Source: an uncultured Latescibacterota bacterium (GTDB lineage: Bacteria > Latescibacterota > UBA2968 > UBA8231). Taken from it: a stretch of DNA of 64,000 bases. Each line of letters starts with the position of its first letter. The stretch's first letter is position 1. The translations under genes were made by a program, and so were the position numbers. Shown here piece by piece: positions 1 to 9,500 of the stretch. The stretch spans positions 930,001-994,000 of the forward strand of contig OX638377.1 of assembly GCA_951813615.1 (NCBI GenBank), read 5' to 3'. The notes below the pieces were generated by a model, which saw nothing but the letters and a program-made list of their open reading frames with translations, searched no databases and was not told the origin of the DNA.

Positions 1-2
1 TG

Positions 3-2363
3 TCGACCTTGCTCCGCTTGAAGGCGTCCGATGCGGGCATCCGCGACTTAACCGGGTTGGAGTTCGCTACCAACCTGAGAGAGCTGAGCCTTTCCGACAA
101 CCTGATCACGGACATTTCGGCACTGGCGGGCCTGACCAACCTGACACACCTGTATCTTTGGAACAACCTGATCACGGACATTTCGGCACTGGCGGGCCTG
201 ACCAACCTGACAAAGTTGCATCTCGAGAACAATCCACTGAGCGCCTCCTCCATCAACGATCATATTCCCGCCTTGCAGGCCCGAGGGGTTACGGTAACGT
301 TTACTATAACCTACGACCCTATAACCTACGACCCAACGCCCGTGACGATCCACGATGCCAAGCTGAGAGCGGCGATTGCGGAGACCTTGGGCAAGGCAAG
401 TTTTGCGACGATTACCAAGGGTCGAATGTCGACCTTGCGCATCTTGGAGGCGTCCGATGCGGGCATCCGCGATTTGACCGGGCTAGAGTTTGCCACCAAC
501 CTGAAATACCTGAAGCTTGATGGCAACACGTTCAGGGATGGCTCGGCGCTGAGAGGCTTGACGGCTCTCTCCAGCTTGACCAACCTGGAAATTCTGGGTC
601 TTTCCGGCAACAACATTTCGGATCTATCGCCGTTGCGGGGCTTGACCAACCTGGAAAATCTGGATCTTGACCTCAACAATATTTCGGATCTATCGCCGTT
701 GCGAGGCTTGACCAACCTGATATGGCTGAATCTTGTCTTCAACAACATTTCGGATCTATCGCCGTTACGGGGCTTGACCAACCTGAAAGGCCTGCGGCTT
801 TTGGGCAACAACATTTCGGATCTATCGCCGTTGCGAGGCTTGACCAACCTGACCGACTTGGGGTTTGGCGACAACAACTTCTCGGATTCGGCCATCTCGG
901 TCATTTCGGGCTTGACCAACCTGACGTACCTGCATCTTGGCTACAACAACCTCTCAGACTCGGATATCTCGTTCCTTTCGGACTTGACCAACCTAGAAAG
1001 GCTGGAGCTTCAAAACAACAACATTTCGGATATCTCTCCACTTTCGGGCTTGACCAACCTGATATGGCTGAGGGGTTCCTTCAACAACATTTCGGATATC
1101 TCTCCACTTTCGGGCTTGACCAACCTGATAAATCTGGAGCTTTCCTCCAACAATATTTCGGATGTGTCGCCGTTGCGAGGCTTGACCAGCCTGAAAGGCC
1201 TGTGGCTTGAGGGCAACAACTTTTCGGATCTATCGCCGTTACGGGGCTTGACCAACCTGAGACGCCTGTATCTTTCCGGCAACAACATTTCGGATCTATC
1301 GCCGCTTGCGGGTTTGAACAATCTGACAGAGTTGTATATTCAGAGAAACCTTCTGAGCTTCTCCTCCATCAACGAGCACATTCCCGACCTTCAGGTCCGA
1401 GGCGTTACGGTATTCTTTGATCCGAGTCCGCTAAGCGGGGGCGACTTCAACATCGAATTCGTTTTCCTCAACCAGTTCAATGAAGCCCAGAAGAATACGC
1501 TCCGACTCGTGGCCCGGCAGTGGATGTCGGTTATTGCGGAGGACCTGCCGGACTATGAATTTGCTCGGGGCTGGTCAGGGAGGTGCGGCGATCATTCGTA
1601 TACGATTCCGGCCGGAGAGCGGATAGACGACCTGCGGATCTATGTGACCAGCGTCGACGACGGCAGCGGAGCCGTTGGGTGGGGTAGTCCACGCCTGTTG
1701 CGCGAGGAGACCCATCTGCCCGTCTTAGGATGTATGGCGTTCGACTTGAAACGGGCTAATTTGCGGATTACAGGGCTCCACGAGATAGGACACGTACTGG
1801 GGTTCGGGACGGTCTGGAGTGCTCTCGGCCTCCTTCAGAACCCGAATTCCGACGCACACTTCAACGGTCCGCTGGCGATTGCCGAATTTAACGACGCAGG
1901 CGGACGAAACTACACAGGCAAGAAGGTGCCGGTAGAGAAGACGGATGGGGTGCATTGGAGGTATTCCGTGCTCGCGGGAGAACTCATGGTGCCGGGTGGC
2001 GGAGGGGCGCTGAGCGCGATCACGGTTCAGTCCTTGGCCGATCTCGGCTATGGCGTGGATGTCACGCAGGCGGCCCCATTTACCCTGCCCGATGCCGCTG
2101 GCAAGGCAAGTGCGAAGATCGCTGCGGCTATACCCCCGCCACCTACGCAGGCCGGTGCCTATACCTTACCCAGTGCCGATCCGCACGGGCACGGGGCGGA
2201 TCGCGGGGGTCTGCCCTTGATTCCTGAAGATGACCTCCTGATGGGGCGTTTGGGCTTGCCCACCTATGCACAGCCGGAGTTTTCGTGTGGCACCGGCCAA
2301 CACCAAGAGCCTATCTATGTGGTTGACCCGCAGGGCCGCATCGTCCGCACCATAAGTCCCTGA
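3..2363 (+). CDS. LRR protein with C-terminal leishmanolysin-like (M8) metallopeptidase domain, 5'-incomplete
   Basis: Probably a surface or secreted protein that binds through leucine-rich repeats and carries a zinc protease domain. The frame is open from the window edge. The first block (residues 1-90) matches a later block that is preceded by a cap-like stretch (VTIHDAKLRAAIAETLGK), so the true N-terminus and signal lie upstream of base 1. About 12 SDS22/internalin-type repeats (LTNLxxLxLxxNNISDLSPL) cover residues 190-455. The protease domain follows: HEIGHVLGFG at about residue 591 and a downstream HWRYSVLAGELM at about residue 649. This is the spaced third-His arrangement of M8 peptidases, with no third His at the classic metzincin position. 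A short Pro-rich tail has no visible anchor. The domain resembles the lipoprotein at 46828-48003. Activity is inferred. Confidence 0.85.
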   Translation, partial: STLLRLKASDAGIRDLTGLEFATNLRELSLSDNLITDISALAGLTNLTHLYLWNNLITDISALAGLTNLTKLHLENNPLSASSINDHIPALQARGVTVTFTITYDPITYDPTPVTIHDAKLRAAIAETLGKASFATITKGRMSTLRILEASDAGIRDLTGLEFATNLKYLKLDGNTFRDGSALRGLTALSSLTNLEILGLSGNNISDLSPLRGLTNLENLDLDLNNISDLSPLRGLTNLIWLNLVFNNISDLSPLRGLTNLKGLRLLGNNISDLSPLRGLTNLTDLGFGDNNFSDSAISVISGLTNLTYLHLGYNNLSDSDISFLSDLTNLERLELQNNNISDISPLSGLTNLIWLRGSFNNISDISPLSGLTNLINLELSSNNISDVSPLRGLTSLKGLWLEGNNFSDLSPLRGLTNLRRLYLSGNNISDLSPLAGLNNLTELYIQRNLLSFSSINEHIPDLQVRGVTVFFDPSPLSGGDFNIEFVFLNQFNEAQKNTLRLVARQWMSVIAEDLPDYEFARGWSGRCGDHSYTIPAGERIDDLRIYVTSVDDGSGAVGWGSPRLLREETHLPVLGCMAFDLKRANLRITGLHEIGHVLGFGTVWSALGLLQNPNSDAHFNGPLAIAEFNDAGGRNYTGKKVPVEKTDGVHWRYSVLAGELMVPGGGGALSAITVQSLADLGYGVDVTQAAPFTLPDAAGKASAKIAAAIPPPPTQAGAYTLPSADPHGHGADRGGLPLIPEDDLLMGRLGLPTYAQPEFSCGTGQHQEPIYVVDPQGRIVRTISP
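576..1373 (+). repeat. Tandem 66-bp (some 72-bp) LRR-coding repeats
   Basis: Twelve consecutive repeat units, each beginning with codons for LTNL. Most are 66 bp (22 residues); two near the middle are 72 bp (24 residues). Several neighbouring units share almost the same DNA across the NNISDLSPLRG half, while the LxxLxL half varies. That is the pattern of recent duplication or gene conversion under frame constraint. Confidence 0.85.
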
Positions 2364-2579
2364 AATGCACTAGTGGGTACGATAGTCCGGGACCAAGAGA
2401 TTGGTGAGTAGCACTGATGCGATAGGGGCGACTGGCCACCTTATCGCTCCTGCCTGAGCCGATCCAGCAGGCGGCTCAGTTGTCCCACCATGTAAAGCGG
2501 CAGCGAGAGCAAGGTCATTTCCACGGTCTGCTGTGCTCCGCTCACTTGGTGCCGGATGGGCTAGACGATGGAATGAATA

Positions 2580-2628
2580 AAAATGCCCCCTTTTTCGTAC
2601 GTAGTATGTACAAAAAAGGGGGCATTTT
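2580..2628. terminator. Bidirectional hairpin terminator in the convergent gap
   Basis: Perfect 16-bp inverted repeat: AAAATGCCCCCTTTTT at 2580-2595 against its complement at 2613-2628. The 17-nt loop contains a further GTAC/GTAC pair. G/C runs flanked by A and T runs give a U-tract in either direction. It sits in the 311-bp gap 2364-2674 between the convergent LRR-M8 gene and the minus-strand membrane gene, so it can end both transcripts. I see no gene elsewhere in the gap. Confidence 0.8.
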
Positions 2629-2674
2629 ACAACCTAATGTGTACGCACGGGCAAACCTTATGGAAGACCAAAGC

Positions 2675-4657
2675 CTAAAACACAATGCTCGACACCGCTT
2701 TGGAAATCAGCGCCAGCGCGATGGAAGACATGCCGACCAATCCCATCCCACACGAATAGCCCGCCAACAGAATCGGCGCGTACGCCCGCCAGCGCGCCTC
2801 GCCAAAGCGCTTCTGCAAGTGATAGCGGCCCAGCAAGGCACCGATGAAGTTGGGCAGCAGAAAGTGCGGCCACGCACCCACGCCGCCGATGAATCCGTAG
2901 AACAAGGCAACCGGCCAGCGCAAGAGCGCCAGTCCGCCCAAAATCCCCGCGCTGCCCAGCGCGCCCGTGAGCACGTATTCCCAGCGAATAATGGTCTTGA
3001 TCAGTTCGTTGCCGCCCTCGGCGAGCGTTGACTTGGCCCAGAACGCCTGCATGGTGGCGTGGAAGGGCCAAAACTTCTGCACGTAGGGATAGGCCGACGA
3101 GGGAATCGGCCCGAGCTTCCAGATAAAAGACCAGAATATAAACGAGCAGACGAACATGATCAGCAAAGTAACGCCGGCCAGCTTGACGATGCTGCCGAAG
3201 TGGGTGCGGGTCAGTTCGAGTTGCTTGAAGGCCGCGGCTTCGTAGCCCCACTGGAAGAGCGGGATCGGTGCGAACCACACGGCTGCGCCCTGATAGCCCG
3301 ACAGGTAAAAGGAGCCTTCGCGCAGATAGGGGAAGGACGCCCCTTGCGGCGAGCCGGTCAGGCCGATCATGCGCGCGCCGATGTACGAGTAAATCGGCGT
3401 CCACACAAAGCCGAAAAATGCGCTGATCCACCAGGGAAATTCCGGCACCAAATACCACACCAAGGCCACGAAGCCGAGCGTGCTCACCGCCCAGATGCCC
3501 AAGGCGAGGGGAATGGGGATGTCGCCGCGTCCTTTGGGTAGCCCCCCGTCGTCGCCCTCGCGCTTAACCCCGCGCAAAGTCCACAGGGTCTTGCCCACCA
3601 TGGCAAACCCCATCACGGCCACGAGGACGGCACCGCCAATGGAGAAGCTGAGCCAGAAGTCAAAGGAATTGGCGATCTGTGTTGGGATCGCCGACATGCC
3701 CGGCTCCCAAGTGTGCAGCACGTCGTACGCGTAGAGCACTGGATTGACGAGGATGTTGACGAGGAAGGCCGCGGCAAAGGAGCCGACCACAATCCAAAAG
3801 GGCAGGACAAAGCCGACCATGACGTGCCCGAGGTCCGTGCCAATGCCCATGATGCTGGCCGGCAGCATTTCCTTGAGCGAGACGGTCAGGTCGATAAACG
3901 GAATCGGTAGGATAGTCACGGTTTCGGTGAAGAAAATGCCCGAAACCGTGGGGATGACCACGTAGAACAGTCCCCAGATAATGCCGATAAAGGCCCCGAC
4001 GCTAAAGACCTCCCACCGCCAGCCTTGGCTCGGCCCCGAACTCTCGGCGAGGGCGGTCGCGCCGCCGGCCTGCACCGCAGCCAGCGGGTACGGCAGGCGC
4101 TCGATGTCGTTGGTGATGCGGAAGAGTACGTAGCCCAAGGACAGGCTATTGACCTTCTGCATCACAATGACGGTCAGCAGCAGGACGATGGGCTTGAACC
4201 AAGCGGGATGTAAAAAGGAGCGCCCCTCTAGGGCTTGTGAACCGCGCGGCGGCACCACCCAATCGGGGATGTGCTGGTGCAAGCCGTCGGCTTGGGGCGA
4301 TTGGATCAAGTACTGGTCCCAGATCAGCCCGCCAAAAGGTCCGCCGAACAGCTCGGCCCCCGTGCCCAACTTGCCGCCCATCATGACTAGACCGCCGGCC
4401 ACCCAATAGAGAATGATCACCTCTTGGGTGCGTAGACGCGCAAAGGAGCGCTTGGCGATTTCGATGAAGAGGATGAGCGTCACCCACTCGGCCCCGCCGG
4501 CCATGCTCTGGCCAGTCACCAACCCCAAGTAGATGGCTCCTGGCAGCATGATGAAGCCGACGAAGAGCGCGGCCCACAAAGTCTTGAGGTTGAAGCCCGG
4601 TTCAAATTGGAGGTCCGAGGGAATCAGCTCGGGTGTTTTTTTATCGTCTTGAGCCAT
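2675..4657 (-). CDS. Multi-pass membrane protein, DUF6785/OPT-like (660 aa)
   Basis: Integral inner-membrane protein, probably a transporter. More than a dozen hydrophobic segments follow a short polar N-terminus (MAQDDKKTPELIP). The early segment LWAALFVGFIMLPGAIYLGL and the WWISAFFGFVWTPIYSYIG region resemble the oligopeptide-transporter-like DUF6784/DUF6785 group in general character. It starts 3 nt after the stop of 4661-6571, so it is the last gene of a coupled trio with that gene and the M28/FtsX fusion at 6568-11172. Two adjacent, related membrane proteins may form a heteromeric permease. The substrate is unknown; the family name is from memory of sequence character, not a search. Confidence 0.7.
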   Translation of the reverse strand: MAQDDKKTPELIPSDLQFEPGFNLKTLWAALFVGFIMLPGAIYLGLVTGQSMAGGAEWVTLILFIEIAKRSFARLRTQEVIILYWVAGGLVMMGGKLGTGAELFGGPFGGLIWDQYLIQSPQADGLHQHIPDWVVPPRGSQALEGRSFLHPAWFKPIVLLLTVIVMQKVNSLSLGYVLFRITNDIERLPYPLAAVQAGGATALAESSGPSQGWRWEVFSVGAFIGIIWGLFYVVIPTVSGIFFTETVTILPIPFIDLTVSLKEMLPASIMGIGTDLGHVMVGFVLPFWIVVGSFAAAFLVNILVNPVLYAYDVLHTWEPGMSAIPTQIANSFDFWLSFSIGGAVLVAVMGFAMVGKTLWTLRGVKREGDDGGLPKGRGDIPIPLALGIWAVSTLGFVALVWYLVPEFPWWISAFFGFVWTPIYSYIGARMIGLTGSPQGASFPYLREGSFYLSGYQGAAVWFAPIPLFQWGYEAAAFKQLELTRTHFGSIVKLAGVTLLIMFVCSFIFWSFIWKLGPIPSSAYPYVQKFWPFHATMQAFWAKSTLAEGGNELIKTIIRWEYVLTGALGSAGILGGLALLRWPVALFYGFIGGVGAWPHFLLPNFIGALLGRYHLQKRFGEARWRAYAPILLAGYSCGMGLVGMSSIALALISKAVSSIVF

Positions 4658-4660
4658 GCG

Positions 4661-6571
4661 CTAGTTTCCGTATAGCGGGTGCCCCTGTCCGGGGAACCAA
4701 ATCATATCGATGCAAAAGGACAGGCCAATCGCGGTGAAGTACCCGAGGATGAGGCCGATGAAAAAGGGCTGGGCGCGCTGGTAGAGGCCGATGCCGCCCG
4801 AGCGCATGATGGCCCATTTGGCCAGCCAAGAGACGAAGATCGAAAAGACGATGATGGTCATGGGGTAGGAGCAGATGCCGACCGGCATGCCAATCGGGTG
4901 CAGGGGCCACCACGAGAAGCGGTAGCGCATAAAGGTCAGCAGTCCCATTGCTCCCGCGCCGCTGACGAGGTGGCCCAACCGCGTCCAATCCGGGGCCTTG
5001 AGGTCGATTTTGCGCAGGCTTTCCACGTAGGGCACTTGCGAACCCGTGCCGAAGATCCACCCCCCGTAGTTGTACGCGCCAAAGGAGTAGCCCATGTAGA
5101 GCGCAAAGGCCATGGAGACGACGAGGGCCACTAGCGCTGAGAGGAGAATGAAAAAGCTCAGATAGCGGCGGTTGCCGCGAATGTGGCTGGATACCTTGGC
5201 GCTATTGGCCGCGGCAACCATGAAAAATCCCTTGAGCTCGTGGTGCCAGCCGTAGGACAGCCCCATGGCGATGTTGCTCTGCGCGGTAGCGTGCGGCCCG
5301 AGCGCGTAGCCGACGAAGGTCTGGCCGACTAGCGGGGCACGGCTGAAGAGCAAGCCACCCTCCATGATGATGCGCGTAATGCCGACGTAGAGGACCAAGG
5401 TGGCCAAGATAAAGAGCGCGACCGTGGGCGGGTTCATGCCGGCCCGCCACATCCAGAAGGCGATGTAGAGCAGGGCCAGCCCACCGCCAAAGACGATCAT
5501 CCGGTAGGACATCAGCTCGTCTGAGTCGTCGATGTCCGCATCGTTGCGCACGGCTTTGCGCCAGATTGCGCCGAGGTGGCCGCGCGCCATCCACAGCATG
5601 CCGCCGACGAGGGCGATTAGGGCACCGAACGACTGCCAGCCGATGCCGGGGTGGCCGAGGGTGTACACGTCGCGGCCGGCAATGGTGTAGCCAAAGCGGT
5701 TGAACAGGCCCTGTTGCAGCATGGTTAGCACCGTGAAAAACCACATGCTGAACGACACATCGAGATTGACGAAGTACGTGAAGCCGACGATGGCCCAGTT
5801 GATGTTGGTGTTGATGGCGGGAAATTCGCGGCCAATGCGGATGGGGTCGGACAGATCGCGCGGGATGGGCGGGAAGGCCGGAGTAAAGTACGTGACCACG
5901 TTCCACATAACCATGCAGAAGGGCAGGGCAAAGCCGAACCAGAACGCCTTTTGACGCACGAAGCTGGGCCAGTTAGAGCCGGGCGGCGGGGCGATGAGCT
6001 GTTGGGGTAATTCCATCAGGGCGAAGGGCAGGCGCTCGTATTCGACCCACTGCTTACGCAGCGCCGCGACCATGCACTGACACAAAAAGAAAATGGCCAT
6101 CACCAAGCTGGTCCACCAAAAAAACGGCACGATCCAAGCGCCCCAAGGGATGGATTCGCCCGCGGGCAGGCCGTTGTAGAACCACTTGAGGGCAATCGCG
6201 TCGTTGGGCACCAGCCACTCCTCGATGTGCTGCACTACTTTGCTCTGCCACTGATTTTCGGGCGAGGCAAAGTACTGGGGAGCGGCGACGACCGCGATCA
6301 TGTACGTGGAGGTGCCCCAGGTGGGAATCGAGGCCCCTACCAAGGACATGGTGAAGATGAGGCCGAGTTCGCTGGTGCCTAGGCCGCGCACTTTTAGCAG
6401 CGACTTGGCCGTGGCGTTGAGAAAGACCAAACCAGTAAAGAGAAAGACCACGCTCAGGGGCAGATAGCTGATCGCCCACTGCGAGGACTTGAGGATGAAC
6501 ATGCTGTACGGGGCCCCGATGTTGATCAGGACCACGAGGCCCAAGCCGATGAGGAAGGCGCGTGCGGTCAT
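4661..6571 (-). CDS. Multi-pass membrane protein, DUF6785-like (636 aa)
   Basis: Inner-membrane protein with about 12-14 hydrophobic segments. It is a clear paralogue of the 636-residue protein at 32763-34673. Both share ESIPWGAWI/ASIPWSAWI near residue 130, a WPLHPIG-x-PV motif near residue 555 and a GG-x-x-LY-x-x-x-x-PFF motif near the C-terminus. The start overlaps the stop of the upstream M28/FtsX gene as ATGA, and the stop lies 3 nt before the next start, so all three genes should be translationally coupled. A transport role is inferred from topology and family only. Confidence 0.75.
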   Translation of the reverse strand: MTARAFLIGLGLVVLINIGAPYSMFILKSSQWAISYLPLSVVFLFTGLVFLNATAKSLLKVRGLGTSELGLIFTMSLVGASIPTWGTSTYMIAVVAAPQYFASPENQWQSKVVQHIEEWLVPNDAIALKWFYNGLPAGESIPWGAWIVPFFWWTSLVMAIFFLCQCMVAALRKQWVEYERLPFALMELPQQLIAPPPGSNWPSFVRQKAFWFGFALPFCMVMWNVVTYFTPAFPPIPRDLSDPIRIGREFPAINTNINWAIVGFTYFVNLDVSFSMWFFTVLTMLQQGLFNRFGYTIAGRDVYTLGHPGIGWQSFGALIALVGGMLWMARGHLGAIWRKAVRNDADIDDSDELMSYRMIVFGGGLALLYIAFWMWRAGMNPPTVALFILATLVLYVGITRIIMEGGLLFSRAPLVGQTFVGYALGPHATAQSNIAMGLSYGWHHELKGFFMVAAANSAKVSSHIRGNRRYLSFFILLSALVALVVSMAFALYMGYSFGAYNYGGWIFGTGSQVPYVESLRKIDLKAPDWTRLGHLVSGAGAMGLLTFMRYRFSWWPLHPIGMPVGICSYPMTIIVFSIFVSWLAKWAIMRSGGIGLYQRAQPFFIGLILGYFTAIGLSFCIDMIWFPGQGHPLYGN

Positions 6572-9500
6572 GTCGGCTGCCCGGCTTCTTCAGCATTGGG
6601 GACAAACTCGGATGACACTCGCTCGCGGTACTCTTGGCGGATCCCCGGCGACAAGGTGCGCCAGACGAGGAACCGCTTGCGCAGCACGTTGAGGAACTTG
6701 CGATTCATTCGCTGCCAAGAGGCCACGTCACCGCTGAGGCGCTCGATGTGGGTCTCGATTTTGTAGATATGGTGTTCGCCGGTGGGGGTCGCTTGTAGGC
6801 GCACCTGCTGGCTGATGCCCAAATCGTAGGGTGCCAGCCAAGTGCGCATGGCAATGGCGTAGGACGGCTCCGGTCCGTCCGCGGTGACGGATAGCTCGAC
6901 GTCGCGGGCGATGAAGTCGCCGATCGAACCTTCGCCATACGCGGCGAAGACCGACTTGAGGTACACGTACATGCTCGGCACCTCGGCTCCGCCGACCGTG
7001 AAGGGAAAGTCAAAGCGCCAGTGATCGCCGACGGGCGGGGGGAATTGCCATTGCCGCGTCACGTCTGGGACGGCCATGTTGGCCGCCATGCGCGCTGGAT
7101 ACAAGGTCGATAAATAGACTGTGCCGATGACGACGACCGTAGCCCACACCGCAGAGAGCGACGAGTAGTTGAGCGTCAGGCCGGCGAGCAGCCCGTATTG
7201 CAGCATGAACAGATGGGCGATTTGGCCTAGGGCGTAGCCGACCACCGCGCCAAAGGTGGCAAAGACCGTGGATTCGGCTAAGAACAGCAGGCCGATGTGG
7301 CTGGGGGCCAAGCCAACGACGCTGTAGATGCCGATTTCGCGCACGCGCTCATACACGGCTCCCATCATGGTGTTGAGCACGATCAAGGCGGCGATAATCA
7401 CCGGTACCAAAAGCTGGCCGGCCCCGCTTATTTCAGTGGAGCCGATCGAGCTGTAGGCCACGACGCGGTCGCCTTGGCCGACGAATAGGGTCAGCGCCAC
7501 CCGCGACATAAAGGACTCCACCCGCTGGACAAACTCCGGGTCGTCCGCGTCTGCGGCAATGGCGATGGAGCGCAGGCGGCCATCCATGGCGCGGACGCGC
7601 TGGTAGGGAAAGAACAGGGTGTTGACCACTTCGAGGTGGTTGAAGGTCTCGACCGCGGTGGCGGCCAAGGCGCGCGGATCTTCGGTGCTCTCGCGGGTGA
7701 TGAGGCCGGCATCTTTGACCGTATCCACCGGCGTCAGGCGCTCGCCGTCGAGATCGACGACTTCTTTCAGGGCCGCGCTGTCGAATAGGCCGATGACTTG
7801 GTACTGCTCGCCGTAGAGCGCGATGGAAGCCGTGCCCACATCCTCGGGGCCAATGCCGACGAGCGCGGCTAGGCTGTCGGGCAAGATGACGGTTTTGTCG
7901 TCGCCCGCGGCGAAGAAGCGGCCCGCCGAGATGTGCGCGTCGAGGCCCGTGACCTCGGCTTCGGCTGGCTGTAGGCCCACCAAGCCGTGCGCAAAGCTGG
8001 CCGCGCCGGTTGTAGTGGCGGCAAAGTCGATATAGGCCCGTTCGGATTCGACTGGCGACAAGTACCAGGCGCGCGGCACGACCAAGGCGCGGTCGCCGAA
8101 TGCGCTCTGCACGTAGTCCAAGATGGAATCCTGCAGGCCGCGCCAAGCGCGGTCGCGGATGAGGCCGCCCTCGTACAGGGGCGGGGTGTCGCGCGGTAGG
8201 CGATAGAAGTCGAAGCTGGACTTGACCGAGGTAAAGGAATTGACAGTAAAGGTCAAAAAGGTCAGGGTCGCGGCCGTCAGCGCGGTGCGCAGGCGGCGTT
8301 TGCTCAAATTGGAGATGCCCAACAGCACGGCTGCAAAACCTGCGGCAATCCGGCCCACGTCGGTCTCGTGTACGCCTGCGGTCGCGCCCTTGCGTCGTTG
8401 CAGCAGCGCCTTGAAGCGAGTGACGACGATGAAGATGACGAGGACACCCAAGGCCAGGATGACAAACGCGAGGAAGATGATGTACGGTGAACTGCTCAGC
8501 TTAAAGGCCGGATGGACGAAGCGCAGGATCAGAAACACGAGGACGAAGATGCCGACAAAGCCCGCGATTTGCCGCCGCACGTCTGGGAAGCCGAAGAAGA
8601 AGCGCTCGCAGAAGAAGGCAAAGGGCAACAGGAGCGCGAAGTAGAAAATCACCGCGCGGACTGCATCGTTGGCAGTGGCCTTGACTTCTGGGTAAATGCG
8701 GGCCTCCAGCCCGAGGGCGCGGCGCACGGAGCGCTGGTAGCCGGTGTAGTCGAACGCCGCGAGTTTGTCGCGGGCCTCGATCAGGGCCTCGCGCGCTTGG
8801 TCGTGCATGGCCTGTAGCTGTTCGAGGACGATGCCGTGGCGCACCATTTGTTTGATCCGCGCCTCGTCAATGATCCAGATGTCGCGGGCCGCCTGCAATG
8901 CCGGGTAGGGAATGAGACCTTGTTCGACGGGAAAGCCATCGCCCTGTGCCCGCTCAATGGTCGCCAGATCGACGTGAGCTGGATCGAGTTCGGCGAACAG
9001 GGCGGAATCTGCATTGGTGAGCATGTAGCGCACGCCGGCGAGCGCGCTCTCGCCGCCAAAGGCTCCCTCGCCGGCGAGTATTTTGACGCGGGTGCCCGGT
9101 TCGGCAAACACCACGCCGGCCTGCACCACCCGGTCCTGCACTGCGCTCTGGTTTTCGATGTAGTTGAGGGAAAAAGAACGCGGCGGCGCATCGTTGGTGC
9201 CGAGGACATTGACGCGGTCCATGGCCGATAGGTAGCGCGGATCGACGACCTCCAAAAAGCTCAGGGCGCGGCAGCGAAACAGTACCTGCAACATGCGGTT
9301 TTCCCACCAGCCATACGGCTGGGTACCCGGATAGGTTTTGTCTCCCTCCTCGCCGAGGTCGGGTGCGGAGACGATGCGCCCGTATTCGTCGAGTTCAAAG
9401 GCTTGGATCCGGTTGGCAAAGCGGTTGCGCACGATGCCGAACTTGAAGTAGCCGCTCTCGTCTCCATGCGTGGCCATAAGGGTGCGCACACCGGCTACGG

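Noticed and set aside
576..1373. CRISPR-like periodic repeats
   Set aside because: The 66/72-bp units are in frame and encode leucine-rich repeats; there are no short palindromic repeats with unique spacers.
3059..3541. Long opposite-strand open frames within membrane and discoidin genes (for example 3059-3541, 14221-15558, 9766-10674)
   Set aside because: They are antisense shadows of high-GC genes. They lack ribosome-binding sites and plausible protein composition, and the opposite strand encodes clear families.
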